The translations under genes and the position numbers were made by a program. The notes under the pieces were generated by a model, which ran no database searches, had not been told where the DNA came from, and worked only from the letters and a program-made list of their open reading frames with translations. 64,000 nucleotides of DNA from Rhizopus arrhizus. Lineage: Eukaryota; Mucoromycota; Mucoromycetes; Mucorales; Rhizopodaceae. This document shows, piece after piece, positions 40,265 through 52,521 of this stretch (position 1 is its first letter; each line of letters opens with the position of its first letter). The stretch spans positions 744,001 to 808,000 of the forward strand of contig JAKZZE010000014.1 of the NCBI GenBank assembly GCA_024220505.1, given 5' to 3'.

Positions 40265-41410
40265 GCAGCAATTTGAAAGCGTATTTGAGAGTGACATAAA
40301 AACTCCGAGAAGATTGCTCAACCAAAGACTATATCCGCTTCTTCTATCAATCCATTGGTTACACACTTTAACAAAAATGAAGATAATAAGGCATCTGAAG
40401 CAACTGGATGGTTTAAAATATGCAATGAAAATTTTTAGAGCGATGACGTGTATCATGTAAAACATGGTAATTTGCAATGATAAAGAGCTTGGAGATAAAG
40501 TGCCTGAAAGCATGAATATGTGAATGATATTCTAAATTCATACAAGTAGTTAATCCAAGATTTTACTCTAATGCTAATAGAAACTATGTTGCTGGATTGT
40601 AATGAATGAAAGTCCATTATGATTCGGATTTAAGCTCAAAACATTTTATAAAAATCTCAAATCATCTCAAAAGAAAAAACCTTTACTACAACACTCGAAC
40701 ACTTTATCGCTTAATTCCAGATCGTCTAGTAAAAAAATGTAATCCATATCGTTTTCAAGCCAAAATACTGTATTTAAATTGAAACTTTAAACCAATTTGG
40801 CGAACCATAATTTAATGCACATGACATATATTGTACTTTGTCAGTATATGTTCATAAACAGCTTTGCAGTCTGGAATAGGAAGCATGCTGTAATTTCAAT
40901 TCAATTTGTCCCATAGATCTTTCAAAATGTTTGTATTCTTTTTTCGATCATTGTATCACATTATATTCCCTCATCTGATTGGGATCAAGTTTCCTAAAAA
41001 AACGAGCAACAGGAAAAACCTCAATCAGATGGCTTAAGTTTGATAGAAAGTCGTTAATCACTAATATCTCGCAAAGAAGGTAGATACGTGAAATGATTCC
41101 TCTAGATTTTTACAAAGTAGAAATGATCACAAGTGATCATTAGTCATAGCTGTATAAACCATTTTGCAGATATGTTCTACTTGAAAACAATCCATTTAAT
41201 TGTGGCTTAGCAATTTCATATTATCTGGAGAGTTTGGCATATTTCCTTACGAAAATTCTAGCTATTTTTTGACTACGCTATTGAATCTCTACTTTATGTC
41301 AATCTAAAACAACGCCTTTACATTGGTTGAATGAAAATTTTTTTTTCGAGACACTTTGTGACAGTTAATAGAGTTTTCCCGAAGCTACGGAGTTTCATAT
41401 TAAATTTGTC
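40265..41410. other. Intergenic region, possible old repeat fragments
   Basis: No credible gene. A short imperfect inverted repeat (CTCATCTGATTGGG near 40972 against CTCAATCAGATGG near 41020) is visible. Short protein-like runs on the + strand around 40660-40790 are too fragmentary to classify. Confidence 0.35.
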
Positions 41411-41418
41411 TATAAAAG
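41411..41418 (+). promoter_or_regulatory. TATA-like box upstream of a hairpin
   Basis: TATAAAAG, a strong TATA match in a region without a coding gene on the + strand. It lies 116 bp before a large inverted-repeat hairpin. Chance occurrence in AT-rich DNA is possible. Confidence 0.25.
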
Positions 41419-41533
41419 AGCACCCATGTCTGGTTTACCTTTTTTTTTCTTTACACTTGCATTTTTCTCTGAAAAATACAAAATGTTACTATACTAGGGC
41501 GTAGGAGTCTCCAAGGCTCATAATTAGTCTGCG

Positions 41534-41690
41534 CATATCCTTAAGTAACTCAAGTAAGAATAGGAGATTATTCGAGTATGGTTATGAGTAGCTGGAGCCT
41601 TGAGTGAAAACCTTTCGGGGTGGGATCTCGGTGAAGGTTTGCTCATAATTTCGAATAACCTGGATGATATATTCCTAAGCTTAAGGTATG
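41534..41690. ncRNA. Candidate structured RNA or fold-back repeat (long imperfect hairpin)
   Basis: Four nested complementary segments can pair. CATATCCTTAAG (41534-41545) pairs with CTTAAGGTATG (41680-41690) with one bulge. GATTATTCGA (41567-41574 core) pairs with TCGAATAACC (41651-41660). TTATGAG (41582-41588) pairs with CTCATAA (41642-41648). AAACCTT pairs with AAGGTTT around a G-rich loop (41608-41640). The patch has higher GC than its flanks. It sits 114 bp past the Sey1 stop codon, so it could be in the Sey1 3' UTR (antisense reading) or an independent RNA. No known snRNA, SRP or RNase P motifs were recognised. Confidence 0.4.
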
Positions 41691-41803
41691 ACACTATGTG
41701 TCTATGACCTGAGGCAAAACCATATCATCACCATTTTTATTAATTTACAAAATAAAAGAAAAAAAAAATTTTTTTTAGTCACTAATTTAGATTTGCTTCC
41801 GAT

Positions 41804-44614
41804 TCAAATACATATTACATCGAAGATTTTTTTTCTTGCCATACTGCTTGTTTCTCTGAGTACTGTTGATAAAATTCTTTCAAGTGGTGTCCACATGTCT
41901 AAAGCACGAATAATATAGCAGATTACTATACATACAATACATAGAGCAAGATAGTAAGGGTTTTTAAGGATAGCCATAAACTCATTCCAACCCAAGAATA
42001 TTATTGCTACAATTGCCCAGGTGGGTAATTCTGTGGTAGTAGTAATTACAGACCGTTTTGCTTCCAAATAAAATGCATCAGATTCTTGCCTGAAACGATT
42101 TGATATATCAACTTGCTTTCCTTTACCAAGTACAACAAGCGATTGCTCAAAGTCAAAATCGTCCGTTGGTTCAATATAAATTTCGGCTGAATTCAAGTCA
42201 ATTTTTGAAAAGAGTTTAATCAAAGATAACGTCTATTGAACCATTTTACACTATTGGCTTTCAATTATTATACCTCTTTCTTTTTTTCTACCTCATCTCT
42301 AGCTTTTTTAAAATAAGCATCAATATTGTCCAGAGGTTTCCATACTTTTGGAAGCCCATTATTATCATATCGAAACTTTTCTTCGAATCTAAAATGAAAT
42401 ATGTTTAGTACTTTGTATGATTTTTTTGTTTCTCGGTTCTTTTTGCCTGTTGCGTAGTTTCAGGAGAAGAAGGTTATCAACCATTTCTTCATCTATCTTT
42501 CTTTTTAATATAACCCATATTTTTCGTCTTGAATCTGCAATTGATTTTTCTATTTCTGTGGCTGATAAATTAAAACCTATATTAAAATGCATCAGCACTC
42601 AGTCAAGAACCGATTGTTTTATATTTACTTTGTGCTTGTTTTTCCAACGTTTTCTCGGCATTTGCCAATGTGGATTTGTAACCATCGATGACCTTATGCC
42701 ACATGTTCGATGCTGGTCTATTAAGTTCAAGTGTAACCAAATCAGCGAGTTCAGCTTCCACTCGCTTTTCTAATAATTTGTTCATTTTTATGAATTCCTT
42801 TACTCGAATTTCCGACGCTATATCGTCTAATTCTTCCTTTAAAAGTCCTTCTTCTTGAACATAAGACCAATCGGTGCCCTCGAGCATCATAGCTATATAG
42901 ATGAATAAAGAACCCTGTGCTCTCGATAAGTAGATTTTTTTTATATACCTTTTGCGCCATCCTCAAAAAAAGAGCTTGCTTCCTCTAAACTTGCCGTGAC
43001 TATTTCAGCAAATCCATACTCAGTGTTTTTTAACTGCTCCTGAAGGTCCCTTTCAAATATCCAAACTGCCTTTTTGTGCAAGTTTTTTAATTGTCCTACG
43101 AAATAAACATTCAGGCATGCATTCAACTCAGTCATCATCTCTGCTCGTTTTTTGTGGTAAATATTTTGACTGTAACGAGAAGCATGTCTATCAAAGGACT
43201 GGAGCGTTTCTTGATGAAGTCCCTTCATCTTCTCACCCAAATCTTCTAATATCTCCCCTTTTTCTAGAATAGAAGATTTGAATGGTGCAATAGCTTCGTG
43301 GAGATTTGTAAAGACATCCTATTAAAATTGAGTAGGATATATTAGCTCATATACAAACTACTGATATTAAATAAACAGAATTACATTAGCTATCTCGTCA
43401 CACCTATATTGAGCTAATAATTCCTGTTGCGTAGGCAAATCGAGATCTTTGTTTGCTAATATTTTATCCCATATACTTGAAACATAGAGTTGATAACCAT
43501 CTGCAGGAATACGTTTGTGATACTCAGGACGGAATACGAAATTAGGGTTATTGGGATCATTAAATCTAGAGCTTTGATAAAAAAGAGAAACTATAGATTT
43601 TGTGTATTATTACCTTTCACGAAGCTTTACTACTTCTTCTTCAAATTTTTCAGGCATTAATATTTTATGAGGTAGCCCAATAAACATAAAATCAAAGTAG
43701 TCTGTAATTTTGCAGTATTCAAGCCCTTTAGGCTGTATACATATGAGTTCTTTTTCTTATTTCTTGTCAACAAGTTTATTATTTACCTTTGATAAACCTT
43801 CCCAAATTTTTTCAAGATCTGCTGTCAATATTTCTGACAGATTGCTCAAGGGGGTTGTGCCAATAAAATCCCTAATGACAATTAACAGCAATGTCTTTTC
43901 CTTGCTTTTAATTTTCTTTGTCAGAAATGCATGTCAATTGCTATAGTCATCTTACCCTTTTTGATCTTGGAACAATTGTAAATTGACTTCAAACACCGTC
44001 TTCAAAAGTCCCATATTTGCACCTTGATAGAGACCTACTTGATGCTCCCACAAATTCAATATAATTACCTCGCTCGTCGCCATAGAAAATAAGGCAGACT
44101 TGCGCTCAAAATCCTGATCTTCTCCATGCTCACGACTATCTGTGCCTTCGACGTCCATTACTAACACATGCATACCTCGACCACGAGAAAGCCATATACC
44201 CCTTGTTGTCTGTTGACGCTGATCTTCATTCATTTCTGCAAACTTTGTGCCAAATAGCTTATTCAGCAAAGTGCCTATATTAATGTGTTCAATAAAAATG
44301 GAATTATAATACTCGAGAAATCATTACTTTTGCCAGTGCTTTGAGATCCAAACACAGCTACAACATTGTATTTGAAGCCTGCATCAGATAAACCCCACTT
44401 TTCCATGTACTCAGAAAGATGTTTACTAAACAGCTCATTCAGTGTATGGTACACTTTATTTATTAGACAACTACCTGAATTTCTGATGTTCGTCAACAAT
44501 CTGAATTTGAGGAATTTCACTTGTATCAGAGCTCCTGTGCTTATCAATAGAACCATTGAGAGCTGTTTTCTTTAGGCTAGTATATCCTGCCTCTAGTTTA
44601 TCAATGCTGTCCAT
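41804..44614 (-). CDS. SEY1: Sey1/RHD3-type dynamin-like GTPase (ER membrane fusion)
   Basis: Eleven exons (44475-44614, 44328-44425, 43956-44274, 43787-43904, 43614-43732, 43385-43571, 42949-43318, 42629-42892, 42447-42576, 42274-42388, 41804-42232) close in frame to 762 aa; yeast Sey1 has 776. The N-terminus reads [20 protein letters not shown]. The G1 loop GSQSTGKS is at 73-80, G2 is in [10 protein letters not shown]3 is DVEGTD in the stretch ending GEDQDFERK, and G4 is VIRDF. A helical bundle follows. The C-terminus has two membrane segments (about 690-709 and 711-730) and a tail helix. It fuses ER tubules homotypically. One intron (42389-42446) has a GC donor. It is divergent from the MAT2B-like gene (296-bp spacer). 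Confidence 0.95.
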
Positions 44615-44910
44615 GAGGTTTTAAGTAGAAAAGCTACAAGAAAAAGAGCGAAAAGAACTGAGGAAACTTGATCTTTCTAAAGCCTTGTTTCGGAGTTATT
44701 TTGTCAGTTTTCATGCGAGAAAGAGGGTGATTGCATCCTCGATCAGGCAATTGAAGTCACTTTTGCTTATACTGCGAACTAGACACCAGTTTTCTAAAAT
44801 TTATTTGTATTCTTATTATGCGAATTGATAAATTTTTACTAGTCCGTAACACAATTTAACTGTTCCGGCTTTTTTTTTTTCTTTTCTTTTTTATTATTTT
44901 ATAACTTAAA

Positions 44911-46383
44911 ATGAAAGCAGTCGTAACAGGAGCATCCGGTTTATTGGGTAGACAAGTTGTTAAAGCATTTGAAAATGCTAATTGTGAAGGTTATAAAAAG
45001 AACAAGGACATTGATTACTGGAATTCGTTATGTTAACTTGAGCCTTTTTTTTTATTTAACAGTGGTCGGCACAGCTTTTTCACGGGCAAGTGGCAACTTA
45101 GTTAAGGTAAGCTTTATTTCTTAAAGATATCACACAGTATGCGTATTCCATTTCGAGTAACTGTTTAAATAAAGCTGAATCTTACTGAAGTTGAAGCTGT
45201 GAAGAGTTTCATTGATGAGCAACAACCTGATGGTAAAAAATGACAATGACAGCTGAAGTGTATATCTAGTATTTAACCTTTTTTCTTTTTCAGTCCTTGT
45301 TCACTGTGCTGCTGAACGTCGCCCTGATGTCGCAGAGAAAGACCAATCTGGAGTATTACGTGTAAATAGAGTTTAACAGTGTCTAAACACACGTTTGTTC
45401 TTAGCAAACCATTTTTAGTTGAACGTGGAAACACCAAGAAATCTGGCATCCATCTGTAAGTCAAAAGGAGTCATGCTTATTTACATCAGCACCGATTATG
45501 TGTTCGATGGTACATCACCTCCTTATGAAGTTGATGATAAGCCCAACCCTCTTCAATTCTATGGTCAGACTAAATTGGATGGAGAAAATGTTATTAGAGA
45601 AGTGTACCCTGACGCAGTTATCCTTCGTGTACCCATTCTGTAAGTATTTAATCAATGACAGCGCATAACTAGCAACTCAAAGAGCTCTCCTTAGTTACGG
45701 TGCTACTGAATACAATGGTGAATCGGCAGTGAATGTTTTAATTGATACCGTTCTTGTAAAGAAAAGAAAAAGGAAAAAAAAAGAAATTGAAAATAACTTT
45801 ATTGTAGTCTAAAAAAGTTTCCAAGGTTGATAATGTAGCTCAAAGATATCCTACAAATGGTAAGTATAACTCATTGAAGGCATATCCGTAGCTCATGATT
45901 GAAATAGTGGCTGATGTGGCTCGAGTGCTTAAGGATCTAGCTGGTAATGAAAAAGGGGGAAAAGTAATTCAAAATAGACATACACTAAATGAGAATTTAT
46001 AAAGTCAAAAAGATTAAAAATAAGCAAGACATTCGTGGTATTTATCATTTCTCTGCTAAAGAAAGTATGACAAAATATCAAATGTGTGGTAAAGTACAGA
46101 TGCTTTAATAATGAAATTAAATATATTCAATACATCATTCAATAGAAACATTTGCTAGCATTTTGAACGTTCCTATGGACCATCTTACTCCTCAAAATAC
46201 GGTTGATCCTTCAGCATCAGGTAAAACAGTTGATGTTTCAATAGCTTTTTTTTTAACATGTTGCTAGTCTCAAGACCCGATAACTCCCACTTATCAGTCA
46301 AACGTCTTGAAGAAGCTGGAATTGATACTCATTTTGTAAAGTTTGCTACATGGTTTGATGGTCACTTGAAGTTATCTGCATAA
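44911..46383 (+). CDS. MAT2B-like NAD(P)-binding reductase (RmlD/dTDP-4-dehydrorhamnose reductase family)
   Basis: Eleven exons (44911-44989, 45063-45106, 45175-45232, 45294-45361, 45419-45639, 45695-45755, 45808-45859, 45908-45943, 46005-46088, 46146-46220, 46268-46383) give 297 aa, all joins closing in frame. The Rossmann loop is VTGASGLLGR (6-15). VLVHCAAERRPDVAE, IYISTDYVFDG and Y131-x3-K135 (YGQTK) follow, as in the extended SDR fold. The long match to human MAT2B (HCAAERRPDV, YISSDYVFDG, YGKTKLDGE) suggests a regulatory subunit of methionine adenosyltransferase. A sugar-nucleotide reductase role is the alternative. Exons as short as 36 nt make this the most intron-dense gene here. Confidence 0.9.
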
Positions 46384-46598
46384 AAAACATAAAGCATTTT
46401 TGACTCTTAAAGCTACAACGAATCATAAACTATTGTTTTCCTACAGAAATCTTTTTCTCTTAAACGGTAAATCATGCCACCCTTTTACCAATGAAAACCA
46501 TTTGTGTTTGAACACAAAGGTCCCACAGTTCATTTTTTTGTTTCAAAAATGAAATAGTGTGAGATTATCTTTTCTTTTCCTCTAAAAAACCAAATCGG

Positions 46599-48525
46599 AT
46601 GAAAGACATAATAAACCGTGAATTGAAAGAGCACTGGATTTTACCTGTTCTCTTTTTAAATATGTAGGCAATTGGAAATAAAATAGGTTTATTTTGCTCA
46701 AGTGAATAATTTTTTTTTAGATTCTTTGGTTTTGGATATCAAGCAATTCCACTTTTCATGTGGACTTACTGTCCTCTTGTCTTGAATTATCTTAGATATC
46801 AGCACTATAAGCGTATTATTATAGTCTACATAGTCAGCAGCCTGGCTTTTGCTTTGTGTTTTATTGGAAATTTCGCTGATCCTGAATATGGTCCAGGGTT
46901 CCCAAAGGCCTCTCTCATTATCTGTAATTTATATTCTTTCTTCTTAACCATCTACTTACAAATCTTTTTGCTATTCTGAAACATATAGTAGCATCATTTT
47001 TGATAAACTGGATACCCCTTATTTCTTTTATTGGCGATAGATATTTAGTAAAATACACTCGCTGCATTTGGACTCGCGTTTTTTTTTTTCCCTTGTGCAT
47101 GGACAAGTTTATGGTTTCTTGATCAGAGCTTTGGAGGACTTGGTGACTATTTTACCCTATCTACAGCCTTAGTCAACTGGCCAGAGATCGCACAGGCTAC
47201 CTCATTTGCTGGTAGACCTATCCTTGACTTCCTTGTTGCCTTGTTTGCAACGACTTTATTAGAGATTCCAAGTTATCCAATTTATCTCTTGTCGTCTTCA
47301 GAAAAGGATCAACATCAAACATTATTAGAAGAGTCAGCAGCCGAAGAAGATGGTGATATTGAGGGACGGCATGTTTATAAAAAGACTTACATGTCATTTT
47401 TGAAGCACCCTGTTACTTTATATGTGGCCCTCATGACCATCATTTACACCTATGGTGGCGCTCGCACCAATATTAGTACGGGTTCCTTTTATCAAGTTAC
47501 ATATCCAAAATATATTCCCAAAAATCAACCTGTAGGCTGTGTCGTAGGTGGTGGATCCGCACTTCCTGAGCTTTCTACTGATTATGACTTTTGGTTTAAT
47601 AAATCTACCAAATTGGTTAATGTAAGTATCTTTCATCCTTTTCCTATAAAGCAGAAAAATGAACCCTAATTGACATTTATCATGTTTCTCTTGTAGGCAG
47701 GTGCCAAATTGGTTTTATGGTCAGAATTGGTAGTAGTAGCAAAGGATAAGGAAGAGGAAGCTCAGCTTCTACAACGTGCAAAAACATTTGCCATTGAAAA
47801 TCAGGTGTATATCACTATCACTTATGGGCTTCTTGAGCCTATAGAGCAAAATAAGCTTGTTTTAATCACCAAAGAAGGGATGGTTGCCATTGATTATAAC
47901 AAGGCACATCCAGTTCCTATAGTGGTGAGTTCTTTTTTATTTTATATTTTCTAATTTGCATTATTGAACTTATTTTATTCTTGTACATCCCATTAGGAAA
48001 CGCAACCTCCTGGGGAACCCATCATTCAATTTGTGGACACGGAGGATTTTGGTAGAATTGGGGCGGCAATATGTTATGATTATAATTTTCCAAGCTTTAT
48101 CCGTCAAGCAAGTAAGCTTGACGTTGATGTCATGCTACAATCCACTTGGACATGGGGTATATTACTCTGGTTATTGTTTGATGCTAGTTCCATATTAATA
48201 TTACTCTCCATATTTAGGTCCTGTTGGAACCTATCATGCTCAAACAAATAGTATAAGAGCAGTTGAAAATGGTTTTACTTTATTCAGATGTGCTTCACAG
48301 GGTCTCTCCGGTATCTTTGAGCCCACGGTGAATGATATTTTCAGTCAAAGGGTCGCCTCGTTAAATGCAGAGTCTTATTTATTTTATTTACCTATTCAAA
48401 AGCGGGTTGCTACTTTATATGGGTACATTGGTGATACTTTCAGTTACTTGGTAAGCATATGCGCCTTGACAATCATCATTTTGACTATCCGAAACAAATG
48501 CAAGCTTAATAATATATCAATTTAA
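46599..48525 (+). CDS. Membrane-bound nitrilase-fold protein, apolipoprotein N-acyltransferase-like, with one-base frameshift
   Basis: Exons 46599-46663, 46721-46923, 46989-47621, 47697-47924, 47997-48156 and 48218-48525 total 1597 nt, one base over a multiple of three. The excess lies in an 11-T run at 47079-47089: the frame before it reads FIGDRYLVKYTRCIWTRVFF and the frame after it reads CAWTSLWFLDQSFGGLGDYF. With one base less the product would be 531 aa. The N-terminal third has several membrane helices. The CN-hydrolase domain carries the Glu (LVLWSELVVV), Lys (YNKAHPVP) and Cys (GAAICYDYNFPSF) triad. A C-terminal helix (ICALTIIILTI) follows. It may be a lipid or amide acyltransferase. 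It is either a pseudogene or a homopolymer sequencing error. Confidence 0.8.
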
Positions 48526-48806
48526 ATGGCCCCTTTATAAAAGACACATACGACTCTCCTTTTTTAAAAAAAAATTAGAATTTTTTAACAACTTATACCT
48601 TTTTAATTCAACATTTTGTGATTGTTTTTGACTCAAAAGTCTATTGAGTGTAACATTAAAAGGGAAAGGCAAGTTAATTAACTCTCCCTCATTCTCTTGA
48701 TTTCACCAGTTTCCATTCACTTTCTTTTTTCTTTTTTTTTTCTTCTTCCCATCCTTTTACTTTCTTTTTATTTAGCTTCATCTATTGTTATCAACTTCCT
48801 TTCAGG

Positions 48807-51464
48807 ATGGCATCATTAAAACTATCAAACAAACCAAGTATTGCATCAAGAAGACCTATATCATCCTCACAGCGTTCAATCGCTCTACTGTCCATCAACA
48901 CGCACCACAATGTCATGATGAAAAGAAGCAATGCGAATGATCACTATTTATCTTTTAATAGTAGCATGAGCCATGCAGAGCTTACATCAAAAATTGCAGA
49001 TAGTTTTCAAGAATTTTCAAGTATGCTTTCTCAGCTATCTTCAGCCAAATCTTCAACTCTGGCTGTTCCAGTGACCCCACCTGTACTTTCACCCGTGCCC
49101 CGTTCACCAAAAAGACAGCAACGTCACACTGTGGCACCCTTGCCCTCCCCTCCCACAACCCAAAGTCGTCGTGAAAGCATTTGTAAGAGCATGGACAGTG
49201 ACGAAGACAGACAAAGTGAAAAAAGTGCAAATGATTTGCTAAGTCGAGTACTGTTGGGTGATCTGGAAATCACAGATATCCCACATTGTTTTATTCCCAA
49301 ATCCTTGGCTGTCGTGGTTTGCAAAGGAAAGATAGAGATGCTCAAAAGAATGATTCGGCTAGGCATGGATTTGAACAGTACTGAGAATGAGCATTTGGGT
49401 ATCACACCTCTTATGTATGCAGCATATTTTGGAAAGATAGACTGTTTACGTCTCATGTTAGAGCAACCTTCCATTCTAGTGAATCAGCAAGATAAAAGTA
49501 ACCAAAATAGGCACTTGGTGTGAGTAAAATAAGCTAATACCTTTTTTTTTCTCCATTAGAGGGATGGACAGCCCTGATGTGGGGTGCCAGTGGAAACCAA
49601 GCAGAGTCTGTGGAACTGCTATTGAAACACAATGCTGAAATAATAATCACCAAAAGCGGAAGAACGATGGTTGAATATCCTATTTGTGAAACTATCAAAT
49701 CCTTCATCACAACTCGTATAAAAATGAAAAATCAAAGCAGCAACCCAAAGGCGAGTGACGTTTGTGAAGAAGTTGATAAGCTCAATCCAATAGAACATGA
49801 CCTTTATGATCGGTATTCCATCAACAACTGTACACATTTTTTAAATTCTGATCAGCCATCAAAGCAAAAGGATTCATCCATATGCGACACACAGCAACAT
49901 GTACCTTGTGAAATCAATCAAGCGTGTTCAGGCGCGGTAGGAACTGAAGATGAAAAGGGCGATGACTGGAAAATACGATGGATAAAACGTTCAGTGAACT
50001 TTGATTGGGATCACTGCTTACCAGACCAAATGTTTGTATTCTCGTATGATCAGGTTTCGCTTATTGTGGATCAAATTTTTAATTTAACTACGGATGATAT
50101 CAAACTTCTGAGATATCAAGACGAACTTAGCAGTGAGCTTTGGGCACCAGCAAACACTGTCTTCTTGTGTGCTCGATTTGCATACTACTGCTTTAATAGA
50201 GAATTATTAAATGAGTTATTGGATGCAGTTGTCACTAGGTTGTCAAAAGTGATCAAAGTAAACTTTAATTTTCCGCATCTCCTATGAGTGTCTATTTAAA
50301 AAGTTTTTTTTTTTCTATTAGGGCTCATATAGAGAGATATATTGCTTGTCGTTTTGGATAGCAAATTGTTGCCAACTTGTTGGTTATTTAAAAAAAGATG
50401 CTGGATTATGTATTGTTACATCGAACGCTCAAGAAGCACTGTCAACATTAATTGCAGAAGCATACATCCTTTTTGTGAAAGAATGTCAGAAAAAGCTGGA
50501 AAAGATATTGGAAGCTTCTTTGATGGAATATGATCCGATACAAGAACATGCCGAGTTTTCAGATGATTGGCAACGCTTTTTCTTTCAAAGATACAGTAAT
50601 GTTAGCTTGGAGACAATAGATGAAATGTGTCCTCAGACAGTGACTCAGTTATTGGGACACTATCAATCCATACTACAATCCTATCATGTTTTGCCAGTTA
50701 TTATCATTCAAGCCATGGCTCAATTTTTTTATTATCTATCATGTGAGCTGTTCAATCGCATTTTATCTCACAAGCGATATTTGTGCCGTTCAAAGGCACT
50801 CCAGATACGTTTGAACCTTTCTACAGTAGAGGAGTGGGTCAGAAATCACAAGCTGCCATCCAGTTTGAATCATGCCTTTGAACCTCTTATCCAATTGCTG
50901 CAACTGTTACAATGCTTATCTCAATTGACTGATGTGACGACGTTTACCTCTACTGTGTATACCTTTGATAAATTAAATCCTTTACAGATAAACCGATGTG
51001 TGCAGCGATACAGGTATGAAATAGCAGAACCCAAGTTACCTTACCATATCGAATCATTAGCAGCGCAGATCGCCAATACAAATGATCCATTACCAAGAGG
51101 ACGGAGGAGTACGAGTGACAGAAAACGATCTAGTGTTTCCAGTCTGAATTCCTTAATCACGCCAAAGAGCAAAAGAGCATCGATACCAGAGTTTTCTAAA
51201 GAAGACGAACACGATGAGGAAGAAGGAGAGCAAAAGAACTCAAAGTATTTATTGCCATTCTCGGTTTTCAATACAACCGCATTGTTACAAGATTGGGAAG
51301 AAGAAAAGCAAAAGAGATTGATCAATCAAGATGATTACTCAGAAGCTGTCTATCAAGAAATTAAGCTAAAGAAGCTTGAAGAATATGATTTACTTGATAG
51401 GATAGTGCCATCAATTCCAGATGAATGGTTATACAACATTGATAGAAAATTGCAAAGATACTGA
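48807..51464 (+). CDS. Dilute (DIL) and ankyrin-repeat domain protein
   Basis: Exons 48807-49497, 49560-50257 and 50322-51464 give 843 aa. The first ~150 residues are Ser/Pro-rich and disordered. Ankyrin repeats lie at about 180-265 (GITPLMYAAYFGKIDCLRLM, GWTALMWGASGNQAESVELL). A DIL domain, known from class V myosin tails, spans roughly 440-720 with FWIANCCQLVGYLKKD, TVTQLLGHYQSILQSYHVLP and LSTVEEWVRNHKLPSSLNHA. A basic Ser-rich linker (RGRRSTSDRKRSSVSSLNSL) and an acidic stretch precede the C-terminus. The ankyrin+DIL pairing is a known fungal architecture with unclear role, possibly cargo or membrane tethering. No signal or membrane segment. Confidence 0.9.
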
Positions 51465-51671
51465 AAAGCTTTCCTTTTTGTAATTTAAATACTTCCCCCC
51501 TAATGAGCTACTTACTTTTGAACATTTGTAAATAATCTCCAATCGAATATGACTTTTTAATCCAAAAAGGAGAACATTCATCTATCCCATCATTTTAATA
51601 AAATCATCTATTGAAACATATTCCATGATAAAAAAGGAGAAAGAAAAGACATGGAGAGTACATGCTTTTTA

Positions 51672-52483
51672 TTATTCAGTATCTTCATAATCTCGACTGC
51701 TGCTTTCTTCCAATTTCATCCCAATTGCTGTTACAATATCGGATGCTTTATAAATATTGCTTAAATACTCTATGTCATTTTGTCCATTGATACCTCTTAT
51801 CTTTTGATTTTTACTGATGATTTGATCCAAGTCATATAGACGTGAAGAAGGGGAATAGGATGAAGGTTTACTGGGTTCATTTAGTCTGGATGTTGAAAAT
51901 GGTTCTGCTTTTGGTGATATAATCTTTATGGTCGAATCAATTCCTGCTACAGCAAGTGTTGGTAAATTAGGATGTCCCTGTAATCAAGAATGATAAATCT
52001 ATAAATACAATAGATACCATGTTTTCTTTTACCTTTGATACATTCACAACCTCTTCGTCTGCTTTCAAAATTTGCACAATTCTAGCTGTTCTTTTATCCC
52101 ATATGAACAGTAATCCATCGTCACTGCCAGAAAGAACATATTCATCTGATTGTCCAAAGAAATCAACTTCTTTAACAGTCTATAATGAGTAAGCATCAGG
52201 ATTTTGTTGATTACTGTTCGAATCATTTACCTCAATATTACGGTGTCCCGTATATTTGATTCTATGCGGAACAATATCAGCATCGGGATGTATATTCTTA
52301 TCTGTATTGCCTGAACCAAGGTCCAAATCATCTGGAAAAAAGTGATTGAGGATAAAGCCGTGAATAGCTAATCTGTGAATCGCAAACTCTGAGGCATCTG
52401 CACCTAAAAAGTCATCATCATCTGTCAGCTCATAATCGCTGTAAATATTTATCGTTTCATCATCTTCATTGTGTTCCTCTTCT

Positions 52484-52521
<38 letters not shown>

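Noticed and set aside
41480..41700. tRNA, snRNA or RNase P identity for the structured patch
   Set aside because: No A/B box pair, no Sm site, no conserved U1-U6, SRP or RNase P motifs. Only the hairpin itself is claimed.
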